39,101 bases of DNA from Candidatus Omnitrophota bacterium (lineage in GTDB: Bacteria > Omnitrophota > Gorgyraeia > Gygaellales > Profunditerraquicolaceae): NCBI GenBank assembly GCA_016214325.1, contig JACROS010000080.1, positions 1-39,101 of the forward strand, given 5' to 3'. The position numbers and the translations under genes were made by a program. The notes beneath the pieces were generated by a model. The model was not told where the DNA came from. It saw nothing but the letters and a program-made list of their open reading frames with translations, and searched no databases. Within the stretch, counting starts at the first letter, position 1, and each line of letters starts with the position of its first letter. Below, piece after piece: positions 26,497 through 35,088 of the stretch.

Positions 26497-26748
26497 ATGT
26501 TAGAGAATTTAGAAATGGAATTTAAGGAGATGTTATCAAAATTGACCGGCCTTGAGCCAACTGAAATTGGCGATGAGGATGATTTGTTTAAAGATCTAGG
26601 GATTGATTCTTTAAAGGTTATTGAGATTGCCACTCAGATTGAACGTAATTATAAGGTAGTGGTAAAAGATAGCCAGTTGGCGCGCCTGCGCACGGTAAAA
26701 GATGCGGTAACTTTTTTAAGGGACCTTTTGGAGAAAAAGAATGCCTAA
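26497..26748 (+). CDS. Acyl carrier protein
   Basis: 83-residue ACP: acidic, with the phosphopantetheine attachment serine in FKDLGIDSLKVIEIATQIE (Ser38). It has a strong ribosome binding site (AAGGAGG near 26485) and sits between ketosynthases 2 and 3, overlapping the latter by 8 bases. That supports a locus-specific carrier rather than the housekeeping AcpP. Helix 2 after the serine (KVIEIATQIE) resembles carriers of specialised type II systems, but this cannot fix the substrate. Confidence 0.92.
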   Translation: MLENLEMEFKEMLSKLTGLEPTEIGDEDDLFKDLGIDSLKVIEIATQIERNYKVVVKDSQLARLRTVKDAVTFLRDLLEKKNA

Positions 26749-28042
26749 AGAAAAAAGAATTGCCATCACAGGTATAGGCCCGCTTGCTTCCATTGGCACG
26801 GGCCGAAGAGAGTTGTGGCAGAATTTGCTCGCCGGTAAAACCAATATTAAACTGGATGAAGCCTATATTGATGATGAGCTTTGGGATAAATATCATTTTC
26901 ATAAGGTTGATAATTTTGATATTTCCCGCTTTGGCCTTGATAGAGGAGCTTTGGATTGGATTAAAGACTGGAAGCAGGGCGATGAAATAAAAGATTTATT
27001 GTATCTGCTGGCTGTGATTAAGCTTGCTATTGATGATAGCGGCTTGGTGTATAATCCAGATGCTGAAAGTGATTTTGGTTTGGTTTTAGCTCATGAAAAT
27101 ATGGCGCTGATTCCGTTTTTGTTTAAGGTCAGCGAAACCGCCTATAACATTATGAGTGATAAATCAAAACAGCTTACTAAAAAGAAGTTTTACGACGAGG
27201 TTTACCGGCTTTGCCTTAAGGCAGGTTATGACGTTCAGCCGTTTATGACTTTGTTTCATGTGGCAAAAGTTTTTAATGTCAGGCAGCATTCATTATTTAT
27301 TTGTAATGCTTGTGCTTCTGGGTTGTATGCTTTAGAAACTGCTAGTGAAATGATTCATAGTAACCAGAATTCTTCGGTTATTGTTGCGGCTTCTGATTTT
27401 CCGGATATTTATAAGTATTTATGGTTTAGGGATCTGGGAATTTATTCTAAGGATGGAATCTGCAGGCCGTTTTCCAAAGACAGTAACGGCCTTGTTTTTG
27501 GCGACGGCGGCGTTGCAATTGTGATGGAAGATATGGAACACGCAAAAAAGCGCAATGCTACGATATATGCGGAATATTTAGGTGGTGGTTTTGCGTTAGA
27601 GGGGTGGCAGGTTACCGTGCCAAAAGTAGGAAGTGATTCTTATCAGAACGCGATGTTAAAGGCGTTGGAACAAAGCAAGGTAAAGAAAGAAGAAATAGAT
27701 TTACTTTGCCCGCATGGAGTGGGTTCGCATGTTATTGATTATTATGAATCAAAGGCATTTACTGAAATTTTTGGTGATAATCCTAAAAAACCGCTTATCA
27801 CTGCATTTAAGCCTTATGTTGGGCATAATTTAGGAGGCAGTGCTCTGCTTGAAGTGGCGATTTTGTTGTTATGTCTTAGTAATGATACAATTTTACCTAC
27901 CCTTAATTCCAGCAATTCTAATCCCGCCTATAAAATCCAACTGGTGCAGAAAGTAAAAAAAGCCAAACTTAAAACGGTAATGAAGGCCTGTGCTGCCTTT
28001 GCCGGTTTCAATTCCGCGGTGGTATTTGGGAAAGCGTGGTAA
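26741..28042 (+). CDS. Beta-ketoacyl synthase homologue 3
   Basis: 433-residue divergent ketosynthase with a complete catalytic set: Cys191 in ICNACASGLYALE, His325 in LCPHGVGSH and His362 in FKPYVGHNLGGSALLE, with Lys357 before it. The N-terminal third departs strongly from FabF, with an insert rich in Asp, Trp and Lys (for example DRGALDWIKDWKQGDE). The opening RIAITGIGPLASIGTG is typical. It may act on a different chain from the other two synthases. It ends the tight five-gene set; no terminator is obvious in the 100-base gap that follows. Confidence 0.88.
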   Translation: MPKEKRIAITGIGPLASIGTGRRELWQNLLAGKTNIKLDEAYIDDELWDKYHFHKVDNFDISRFGLDRGALDWIKDWKQGDEIKDLLYLLAVIKLAIDDSGLVYNPDAESDFGLVLAHENMALIPFLFKVSETAYNIMSDKSKQLTKKKFYDEVYRLCLKAGYDVQPFMTLFHVAKVFNVRQHSLFICNACASGLYALETASEMIHSNQNSSVIVAASDFPDIYKYLWFRDLGIYSKDGICRPFSKDSNGLVFGDGGVAIVMEDMEHAKKRNATIYAEYLGGGFALEGWQVTVPKVGSDSYQNAMLKALEQSKVKKEEIDLLCPHGVGSHVIDYYESKAFTEIFGDNPKKPLITAFKPYVGHNLGGSALLEVAILLLCLSNDTILPTLNSSNSNPAYKIQLVQKVKKAKLKTVMKACAAFAGFNSAVVFGKAW

Positions 28043-28086
28043 ATGAAGAACAATTTATTTTCCTTATAATTCTAGTGGAAATTAAA
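28043..28086. other. Short gap after ketosynthase 3, no terminator seen
   Basis: This AT-rich spacer separates ketosynthase 3 from the module A promoter. No GC-rich hairpin followed by a T run is visible, so it is unclear whether the ketosynthase transcript ends here. Confidence 0.4.
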
Positions 28087-28142
28087 TTGACAATAATTGA
28101 TTTATAGGTTATAGTTTATATGTGGTATAAATTATAACCTAT
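28087..28142 (+). promoter_or_regulatory. Promoter overlapped by a 39-bp dyad, upstream of the AbiEii-type gene
   Basis: TTGACA (28087-28092), 17 bases, TATAGT (28110-28115). A long dyad spans 28104-28142: arms ATAGGTTATA-G-TTTATA and TATAAA-T-TATAACCTAT with only one mismatch in 17 and a 5-base centre. The -10 box lies inside the left arm, so a protein bound here would block transcription. The XRE-type regulator encoded two genes on is the natural candidate for an autorepressor. Confidence 0.7.
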
Positions 28143-28150
28143 ATTAAAAT

Positions 28151-28864
28151 ATGGATAAGAAATTACGCAATATTCAATTAGAAGTTTTGAAATTATTCTC
28201 AAATAAAGCAAAGAAGTTTGCTCTTTGCGGTGGCACTGCGCTTGAGTTATGTTATTTAGATCATCGTTTTTCTGTGGATCTGGATTTTTTTTCTCCTGAA
28301 TATGATGTTAAAGAAGTAGAAAAGTTGATTGCTTTTTTTGAGGAAAGGCTTAAAGTAAAGGTTAGGTTAGAGGCTGATTTTGTCAGGGCAGGAAGAGCCA
28401 GGATTAGGTTTTATACTATTCAATTGAGAGGGCAAAAGAGGCCGTTAAAACTTGATTTTGTTGAAGACGTCTTGATAAAAAGCCCTAAAATAAAAAAAAC
28501 CAATGGCATAAGGGCTTATTGCGCCAAGAATATTTATTTCCAAAAGATTGCTGCAGTAACAGGAACACAGTTTGAATTTGACCATATAGGAAGGCGAATT
28601 GCGCAGGGCAGGCAGGCAGCAAGAGATGTTTATGATATCTACATGCTTTCAAAGAAAATAATGCCTTTGCATTTATTCTTATCTATTGTGCCCGAGCAGT
28701 TTCGCCGAGGCATGGTTCATTGGTATAGATCTTTCTCTCGCAATGCGCTGAAGCTAGAGTTACTGGACCTTGATATTTACGATAAGAATTTTGATTCGCA
28801 AGAAATGATTCAATCCGTGGAAGATGAAATAAAATTGTTTGTGAGAAAAGGAATCCTTAAATGA
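28151..28864 (+). CDS. AbiEii/AbiGii-type nucleotidyltransferase (putative toxin, module A)
   Basis: 237 residues with the polymerase-beta-like nucleotidyltransferase core: CGGTALELCYLDHRFSVDLD supplies the GG-TAL and D-x-D signatures, KLDFVED is the third acidic motif, and ARDVYDIYMLSKK is the downstream family motif. AbiEii-type proteins act as toxins in type IV toxin-antitoxin and phage-defence modules; some add nucleotides to tRNA. The partner here is not AbiEi but an XRE-type protein starting 4 bases upstream of this gene's end. It has its own promoter and operator-like dyad. Confidence 0.85.
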   Translation: MDKKLRNIQLEVLKLFSNKAKKFALCGGTALELCYLDHRFSVDLDFFSPEYDVKEVEKLIAFFEERLKVKVRLEADFVRAGRARIRFYTIQLRGQKRPLKLDFVEDVLIKSPKIKKTNGIRAYCAKNIYFQKIAAVTGTQFEFDHIGRRIAQGRQAARDVYDIYMLSKKIMPLHLFLSIVPEQFRRGMVHWYRSFSRNALKLELLDLDIYDKNFDSQEMIQSVEDEIKLFVRKGILK

Positions 28865-29388
28865 AGATTGAAAAGTACTTTTGGAATTTGAGCGAAGCTG
28901 CATTAAATGAAACAAAAAAGATTATTAGAAAGCCAGCTCATCCTAGATTTGCCTCGGTTATGGTTAATTTTCTTTCAAGGTGCGATAAGCCGAAGGAATT
29001 ATTTTCTATTCTTTCCAGAGAAGAATTTGTTGCAAATTGGCCTCAGATTAGAAGGTATTGGGTCAAGGTGGAGCAGCAATCCGAGCTTAGAGATTGGTGG
29101 GAAACTATCTTTGAGCAGTTGTTGGAAGAACGAATGCAAAAACAGCTTAGGCCAAAAGGCGCGGCGCCGATTTTTTTAAAGGCAATCGGAATTCAAATTA
29201 GGCAAGCAAGGTTGGATAAAAAATTGAGCCAAAAAGATTTGTCTCTTATCGTTGGTATAAAGCAACCGGAGATATCTAAAATAGAAGACGGGAAGAAGAA
29301 TATTACGATTCTTACTTTGGCCAAGTTTTGCAAGGTATTAAAAATTGATAAAATTGATTTAACGAGTAGCCTTGGTGCCGGAAGATAG
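28861..29388 (+). CDS. XRE-type HTH protein with N-terminal unknown domain (putative antitoxin, module A)
   Basis: 175 residues. About residues 115-165 form a Cro/CI-type HTH: AIGIQIRQARLDKKLSQKDL followed by LIVGIKQPEISKIEDGKKN. Residues 1-110 are a helical, Trp-rich domain I do not recognise. The gene overlaps the nucleotidyltransferase by 4 bases and probably neutralises or represses it. The dyad over the module A promoter is its likely target. Confidence 0.8.
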   Translation: MKIEKYFWNLSEAALNETKKIIRKPAHPRFASVMVNFLSRCDKPKELFSILSREEFVANWPQIRRYWVKVEQQSELRDWWETIFEQLLEERMQKQLRPKGAAPIFLKAIGIQIRQARLDKKLSQKDLSLIVGIKQPEISKIEDGKKNITILTLAKFCKVLKIDKIDLTSSLGAGR

Positions 29389-29415
29389 AAGTCAATTTAG
29401 AATTAGGCTATTTTC

Positions 29416-29463
29416 TTGACAAAGGTTCAGGAAAGTGTAAACTTATATTGTATGTGAATTCAC
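29416..29463 (+). promoter_or_regulatory. Promoter and palindrome upstream of module B
   Basis: TTGACA at 29416-29421 with TAAACT 16 bases later (29438-29443); a TATATT also follows at 29444. A perfect 10-bp palindrome GTGAATTCAC (29454-29463) sits just before the first possible ATG at 29465. The AbiEi-like wing-helix protein may bind it. Moderate confidence, because the -10 box is not unique. Confidence 0.5.
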
Positions 29464-29464
29464 G

Positions 29465-30286
29465 ATGTTTCCGAGAGATGGAAAAATGATAAAAGAAAAT
29501 ACAAGACAATATTTGAGCCCCAGGGAAAAAGAAATCATAGCAAGGCTTGCTTATGAAAAGGTTTCGCTTGTAACAATAGAGCAGTTTGACAGGTATTTCA
29601 GGCTTCCTGGAAGAGCGAGGGAAAAGATACTTTTTAGGCTTAACAAACAGGGTATATTAAAAAAGATAAAGAAAGGCGTTTATTTTTATTCTTCTCTTGA
29701 ATCAGGGCCGGCAGGAAGCAATATAAATGAATTTCTGATCCCGCAGGTTTTTTTCCCGGAAGGCAATTATTATGTTGGTTATGCAACTATGTATAATTAT
29801 TATGGTTTTACTGACCAACTTTTTCAGGTTATGTATATTCTTAACACTTCGTTGCAAAGGGAAAGGGCTATGGGTAGGCTGCGTTTTAAAATGGTTAAAA
29901 TTTCCCCAAAGCGGATGTACGGGCTTGAAAAGATCAAGGTTAGAGATGTGGATGTTATTGTTAGTGACAAAGAGAGAACTCTTGTTGACTTAATTTATTT
30001 TCCAGAGCCCGTCGGTGGCATGGGAAAGGCGTTTGAGATATTAAGAGAACAGGTAGATAACGATAAGATAAATATTAAGAAATTGATAAAATATTCTTTG
30101 AAATTTCCGGATAGCTCGACAATTAAAAGAATCGGATATATTCTTGAGAAAGCAGGCCTGAATGATAAAGTTCTTATGCCTTTGTTGAAGGTGGCTAAAA
30201 AGACATCGTTAATTAATCTCTATCCTTCAAAATCGCGTAAGGGTAAGATAAATGGGAGATGGATGGTAATTGAAAATGCTGCATAA
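29465..30286 (+). CDS. AbiEi-like transcriptional regulator (putative antitoxin, module B)
   Basis: 273 residues (266 if the ATG at 29486 is used). The N-terminus YLSPREKEIIARLAYEKVSL and the following ILFRLNKQGILKKIKKGVYF form a winged-helix typical of AbiEi-family proteins. VSDKERTLVDLIYFPE and the helical C-terminal half match the remaining AbiEi architecture. In abiE systems AbiEi represses its own promoter and neutralises the AbiEii toxin. It overlaps the downstream toxin gene by 11 bases. Confidence 0.82.
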   Translation: MFPRDGKMIKENTRQYLSPREKEIIARLAYEKVSLVTIEQFDRYFRLPGRAREKILFRLNKQGILKKIKKGVYFYSSLESGPAGSNINEFLIPQVFFPEGNYYVGYATMYNYYGFTDQLFQVMYILNTSLQRERAMGRLRFKMVKISPKRMYGLEKIKVRDVDVIVSDKERTLVDLIYFPEPVGGMGKAFEILREQVDNDKINIKKLIKYSLKFPDSSTIKRIGYILEKAGLNDKVLMPLLKVAKKTSLINLYPSKSRKGKINGRWMVIENAA

Positions 30287-31148
30287 CGATAAAGGTGAAT
30301 TTATAAAAATTCTTGAAAGGACTTCAGCGCAGACGGGGTTCCCTCTGAGGCTTCTTGAGAAGGATTACTACATTACTGTGGTACTCTCAAAAATAAATAA
30401 GTTGAGCGGAGATCTTATTTTTAAAGGCGGAACGTGTTTAAGCAAAATTTATTATTCTTATTATCGTTTAAGTGAGGATATGGATTTTACCCTTAAACTG
30501 CCTGGTAATGCAACGAGGACAATCCGCAGCAATGCCATGAGGCCTATAAAGGAATTAATGAAATCTTTTCTTAAAGAATTTGGCATGAGCATAGAAGGTT
30601 TGGAGAGGGCGGGGCACAGGGAATCAACACAGTATATATTTTTCCTGGATTATAATTCAGTTGTGCTTAGCAAAAAGGAGTCAATAAAACTTGAAATAGG
30701 CTTGAGGTTTAATCCCGTTCTTTCGTCTGTAACAAAAAAAGTGAACCATAAGTTTTTGCATCCATTTACAAAAGAACCGCTTTTTGATGCTGGTTCTGTA
30801 AGTTGCCTTGCGGCAAAAGAGCTTGTCGCAGAGAAGTTGAGGGCTGCTGCGACGAGAGAAACAATTGCAGCCAGGGATTTCTATGATTTGGGTTATTTAT
30901 TAAAAGAAAAATTTGATTTTAAGGATAAAGTGTTTCTTTCGCTTTTTAAGAAAAAACTGGAAGAAGACAACTTTTCTCCTGATTTGGCAAAATACAAGGT
31001 TAATCTAGGCAGGACTGATAAGGAAATAGATGAAATGAAATCAAGGGTTGGGGATGAGTTGCTTTCTGTGCTGACCACTGATGAGCAGAAATCATTTGAT
31101 ATGCAGAAGATTTTGGATAAATTGAACAATGCGTTTGGCAACAAATAA
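30276..31148 (+). CDS. AbiEii-type nucleotidyltransferase toxin (module B)
   Basis: 290 residues from ATG 30276; a TTG at 30270 is also in frame. The family hallmarks are LLEKDYYITVVLSKI, FKGGTCLSKIYYSYYRLSED with MDFTL right after, IKLEIGLRF, and the C-terminal ELVAEKLRAAATRETIAARD. This matches the classic AbiEii proteins more closely than the module A enzyme does. With the AbiEi-like gene upstream it forms a complete abiE-type pair. Confidence 0.87.
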   Translation: MLHNDKGEFIKILERTSAQTGFPLRLLEKDYYITVVLSKINKLSGDLIFKGGTCLSKIYYSYYRLSEDMDFTLKLPGNATRTIRSNAMRPIKELMKSFLKEFGMSIEGLERAGHRESTQYIFFLDYNSVVLSKKESIKLEIGLRFNPVLSSVTKKVNHKFLHPFTKEPLFDAGSVSCLAAKELVAEKLRAAATRETIAARDFYDLGYLLKEKFDFKDKVFLSLFKKKLEEDNFSPDLAKYKVNLGRTDKEIDEMKSRVGDELLSVLTTDEQKSFDMQKILDKLNNAFGNK

Positions 31149-31172
31149 CAGTTTTGACTTATTTCTTATAAA

Positions 31173-32579
31173 ATGGAAAAATACGATTACGACGCGATAA
31201 TTATTGGAGCAGGGATTGGAGGGCTTGTCTGCGGATGTTATTTGGCCAAGGCCGGCCTTAAGACGCTGATTGTGGAAAAAAACGCTCAGCCCGGCGGCTA
31301 CTGCACCTCTTTTACTCGCAACGGTTTTAAGTTTGATGCTTGTGTGCATTTTATTGGAAGTATGAGAGAGGGTGGAATAATAAAGAAGATTATAGGTAAT
31401 TTGGGTTTACAAAACGACATTTCAATTTTGAGAAATGATCCTTCTGATACAGTTTTTACCAAAGATTACAAGTTTTCGTTTTGGGAAAATATAGAAAAAA
31501 CAGTCAGCGAGCTTCAGTCCTGTTTTCCTTCTGAGAAAAAGTCTATTAAAGAATTTTTTAATTATATTTTAAAGATAGAAGGCTATGATTTTCTAGGTTT
31601 ACGTTGTAAAACGCTTCAGGATGTTTTTAGCAGTTTTTTTGTTGATAGACGATTGATGGCATTATTAGGATTTCCAATTCTAGGAAACTCTGGTCTTCCT
31701 CCTAGCCGAGTGTCTGCTATAAAGGCAATGACTTTATATAAAGAATTTATGGTTGATGGTGGTTATTATATGCCTAATGGTGTTCAGGTTCTACCGGAGG
31801 CGTTGGTGAAGAAAATCGTTGGATACGGTGGCACTGTTTTGTTTAATTCTCCAGTTAAGAAAATAATTGTTCGTAACGACAAAGCTGAAGGGGTAATTAC
31901 AAAACAAGGCACACAGTTTAGTTCTCGCTATGTTGTTTCAAATGCTGATACCCGACATACATTTTTTGACTTAATTGATCCTGATAATGCTCCAAAATTG
32001 TTGCAGAAGGCTTTGGTTGATTTGGAGCCATCTTTATCAATGTTCGCTTTGTATTTGGGAGTAAATGGCGAATTAACTAATTTCCCGCCTCATACAAATA
32101 TTTGGTATCTTAATGGCTATGATTTAGAAGATTATTATCGCTATAATCTTAAGGGTGATATAGAGGATATTAAATGGCTTTTAGCGTATTATAATCCTCA
32201 AGGTAAAACGATTCTTTGTTTTTTGAATGTCCCCTATGTTAATAAAAATTATTGGAAGGTTAATAGGATGAGAATTGAAGAACTTTTACTTAAGAAGATT
32301 GAAGAAGTTGTGCCTGGGACATTAAAGCATATTTGTTTCAAGAATAACGCAACTCCAGATACAATGTTGCGCTGGACTTCTAATTATCAAGGAGCTGCTT
32401 ATGGCTGGGCTGGGACTGTTGATCAATTCTCGGTCAGTGGCCTTTCTCAAATTACGCCAATAAAGAATTTATTTCTTACTGGTCATTGGACAACTTTGGT
32501 TCAGGGTGTTTCTGGTGTTATCTATTTAGGAGAGGTTACAGCAAAAACTATTTTGCGAGTAAAAGAGAAAAGACAATGA
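31173..32579 (+). CDS. Phytoene desaturase-like (CrtI/CrtN family) FAD-dependent oxidoreductase
   Basis: 468 residues. The FAD-binding dinucleotide fold is AIIIGAGIGGLVCGCYLAKA at residues 9-28, followed by VEKNAQPGGYCTSF. The family C-terminal motif is present as NLFLTGHWTTLVQGVSGVIY. Relatives desaturate, isomerise or saturate polyenes and carotenoids, so the substrate could be an acyl or polyene chain made by the ketosynthase genes; this is inference from context. No isoprenoid-specific enzyme such as CrtB is in the window. Its stop overlaps the histidine kinase start (ATGA). Confidence 0.85.
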   Translation: MEKYDYDAIIIGAGIGGLVCGCYLAKAGLKTLIVEKNAQPGGYCTSFTRNGFKFDACVHFIGSMREGGIIKKIIGNLGLQNDISILRNDPSDTVFTKDYKFSFWENIEKTVSELQSCFPSEKKSIKEFFNYILKIEGYDFLGLRCKTLQDVFSSFFVDRRLMALLGFPILGNSGLPPSRVSAIKAMTLYKEFMVDGGYYMPNGVQVLPEALVKKIVGYGGTVLFNSPVKKIIVRNDKAEGVITKQGTQFSSRYVVSNADTRHTFFDLIDPDNAPKLLQKALVDLEPSLSMFALYLGVNGELTNFPPHTNIWYLNGYDLEDYYRYNLKGDIEDIKWLLAYYNPQGKTILCFLNVPYVNKNYWKVNRMRIEELLLKKIEEVVPGTLKHICFKNNATPDTMLRWTSNYQGAAYGWAGTVDQFSVSGLSQITPIKNLFLTGHWTTLVQGVSGVIYLGEVTAKTILRVKEKRQ

Positions 32580-34681
32580 ATATAGTAATATTGATTTCCG
32601 GTATTTTTATATCTTCTACTTCCATTGTTCTTATGGCATTGTTAAGAATTTATGGTAGAAATAAGTTACATACAATTTGGTTTATGACTAATCTCGTTAT
32701 ATTTGTTTGGGGATTAGGCTGTTTTTTTATTGGGAAGTCATCGTCTATAGAAGAGGCTCGTTTTTGGTGGGGAGTAGCAGTTGCTGCAGGTGTATTTATT
32801 GCTCCTTGTTTTTATCAAACTACTTATATTTTTGCTGGAGTTAAACAGCCAAAACGCTTAATAATCTCCTATCTGCAGGCTTCTTTGTTCGCGATATTGG
32901 CACTCTTTACAGAAGTAACTTTAAATAAATATAGGATTTTGTTTGGGAATGTTTATTATCCTACGGGTAATCTAATGTTTTTCTTAATGATTATTTGTTG
33001 GGTTATTGTTATATTCTTAGGCACTAAAGTACTCTTTGATTTGTTAAAAAGATCAACTGGAAAACAACATTTGCAGACGTGGTATTTACTAATTGCTTTT
33101 CTTAGTGGATTTGTTGGTGGTGGAGCTACGTTGCTTCCAGCTTTTGACCTTCCGTATTCTTTTGTTTATCCCTTCGGCAACTTCGGCGTTGCAATATATG
33201 CGATTATCGGTACTTATGCTGTTTTAAGATATCAACTTCTAGACCTAAATGTCGCCTTTACGCGAGCTGGGATATTTGGGGTTGTTTATGCTTTAGTTTT
33301 GGGAGTACCTTTCTGGCTTGGTTATAAATATAATAAGTGGCAGTATTCGACGTGGTTTATGTTGGTTTTGGCTACCTCTGGCCCGTTCATCTATAGCTAC
33401 TTGCGCAGGCATGCAGAGAATATAATCCTTAGAGATCAGCGAAGATACCAGAAGGCATTGCGCGAGCTTGCTGAGACCATGACTCATATTCGCTCCTTGG
33501 ATGCATTAATCCAGATTATCACCACTACTATGGTTAATGCAGTTAAAGTGAATTTTGCCGCAATGTATGTTAAGGAAGAGGAGAGCAATTCTTATGTTTT
33601 AAAAAGTTGTAATCCTCAATCTGTGCAGGATAAATTTCCGGAAAATTTAGCTTTTGATTCTTCGGTTGTAAAATTTATTTTAGCTGAACAGCGCCTGATA
33701 ACTTGTGATGAGATAAAGAATAAGCCGGAAATTCCCTTAGAATGCGGTTTAGTGATTCCTTGTTTTATGGAAAATGACCTTTTGGCATTTATTGCCTTAG
33801 GGACAAAACCAAACAGCCAGATGTTTACCACCGACGATATCTTGGTTTTTGAAACCGTGTCTTATTCAGCGAGTATTGCTATTGAGAATTGCCGTTTTTG
33901 GCGCGAGATTGAAGATAAGCAAAGAAAGGCTCGTCTTCAGGAGATGGATACGTATTCATATTCTCTGGCGCATGAAATTGATAATCCAGTGCATATAATT
34001 CTTAACGAAACCACTTTAATTAAAGACTATCTTTTGAAAAATATCACTAATCCTCAGGAATACAAAGAAGCAGAGAGTGCTTGTGGTTTTACTATTGAAG
34101 CTGCTCGAAGAGTAGCGGGAATGGTTAAGGCAATCCGCGATTTTGGCTCGCCGGTAACCGGCAAGGCTTTGGCTTTAAAAATTGAAGATGTGGTAGAGAG
34201 TTTTTTTAAACTTTATTATCCGCAATTTAAGGATAAGGCGATTGTATTTGAGAAAATCTTTTTTGGAGATCTAGGTTTTATTCGAGGGATAAAGCCTGAA
34301 TTAATGCAGGTGTTGGTTATCTTGGCGAATAATTCAATTCACGCTATGCGCGAGTCTGAAATAAAGAAAATTACACTTAAGGTTGAGCCGGTTAACCATG
34401 ACAGGATAAGAATTGTTTTCTCAGATACAGGATACGGAATTAAAAAAGAAAATCTAGAAATTATATTCTTGCCTTTTACTACTACCAAAGCTTCAAGTGA
34501 AGGCACAGGTATGGGCCTTTATAATGCCAAGAAGATTATTGAGCGCCATAACGGAAAAATATTTGCTCAATCAGAAGGAAAAGGCCAGGGCGCTTGTTTT
34601 GTAATTGAGCTTCCCAAAGCTCTGGATGTTACTGAGGATGAGTTTTTAAAAGAGGGCCAGAAAGAAAAGCGGTTAATTTAA
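32576..34681 (+). CDS. Membrane sensor histidine kinase with 7TM-type N-terminus and GAF domain
   Basis: I start at ATG 32576, which overlaps the oxidoreductase stop (ATGA), giving 701 residues. Residues 1-280 hold about eight hydrophobic helices of the histidine kinase N-terminal multi-TM type. A GAF-like domain covers about residues 305-445. The phosphoacceptor is His466 in SLAHEIDNPVHIILNE. The ATPase domain has the N box (LANNSIHAM), G1 (DTGYGI) and G2 (GTGMGLYNAKKI). The layout resembles PrsK-type kinases. Directly downstream is a lone receiver protein, its probable partner. Confidence 0.88.
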   Translation: MNIVILISGIFISSTSIVLMALLRIYGRNKLHTIWFMTNLVIFVWGLGCFFIGKSSSIEEARFWWGVAVAAGVFIAPCFYQTTYIFAGVKQPKRLIISYLQASLFAILALFTEVTLNKYRILFGNVYYPTGNLMFFLMIICWVIVIFLGTKVLFDLLKRSTGKQHLQTWYLLIAFLSGFVGGGATLLPAFDLPYSFVYPFGNFGVAIYAIIGTYAVLRYQLLDLNVAFTRAGIFGVVYALVLGVPFWLGYKYNKWQYSTWFMLVLATSGPFIYSYLRRHAENIILRDQRRYQKALRELAETMTHIRSLDALIQIITTTMVNAVKVNFAAMYVKEEESNSYVLKSCNPQSVQDKFPENLAFDSSVVKFILAEQRLITCDEIKNKPEIPLECGLVIPCFMENDLLAFIALGTKPNSQMFTTDDILVFETVSYSASIAIENCRFWREIEDKQRKARLQEMDTYSYSLAHEIDNPVHIILNETTLIKDYLLKNITNPQEYKEAESACGFTIEAARRVAGMVKAIRDFGSPVTGKALALKIEDVVESFFKLYYPQFKDKAIVFEKIFFGDLGFIRGIKPELMQVLVILANNSIHAMRESEIKKITLKVEPVNHDRIRIVFSDTGYGIKKENLEIIFLPFTTTKASSEGTGMGLYNAKKIIERHNGKIFAQSEGKGQGACFVIELPKALDVTEDEFLKEGQKEKRLI

Positions 34682-34695
34682 TCGGAGGTAACAAG

Positions 34696-35088
34696 ATGAG
34701 TGATGCACCTTTAAAATTACTAGTGGTCGATGATGAAGAAGGTATAGTTGATTTTACTACAAGGATATATACTCGTAAGGGTTTTATTACATTTGGCGCT
34801 ACCGACGGGATAAAGGCAGTGGAAATATTTGAGAAAGAAAGACCTGGCATCAGCTTAATTGATGTGCACATGCCTTATTCGCCGATTGATGGCATTGAAA
34901 CTTTAAAGCGGATTAAGAATATTGATAAGAACGCCATTTGTATTATGGTTACGCGTATTACCGAGCAGGATACAGTGGCGGTTGCAAAAGAATTTGGCGC
35001 CAATGCTTATGTGCTCAAGCCTCTTGAGATGGAAGATTTGGATAAAGTAATCGCTGATGTTTTGAAAAAGGCCGAGGAGGCCAAATAA
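34696..35088 (+). CDS. Single-domain response regulator
   Basis: 130 residues, a receiver domain only. The acidic pocket is VDDEEGIVDF, the phosphorylation site is Asp56 in SLIDVHMPYSPIDGI, Thr86 is in CIMVTRI and Lys108 is in AYVLKPLEM. There is no DNA-binding output domain, so it must act by binding a partner. The preceding site CGGAGGT is a strong ribosome binding site. The next gene begins at the base after its stop, and is therefore the leading candidate for that partner. Confidence 0.9.
   Translation: MSDAPLKLLVVDDEEGIVDFTTRIYTRKGFITFGATDGIKAVEIFEKERPGISLIDVHMPYSPIDGIETLKRIKNIDKNAICIMVTRITEQDTVAVAKEFGANAYVLKPLEMEDLDKVIADVLKKAEEAK

Noticed and set aside
31149-31172. TTGACT and TATAAA before the CrtI-like gene as a promoter
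   Set aside because: The two boxes are only 7 bases apart, far short of normal spacing.
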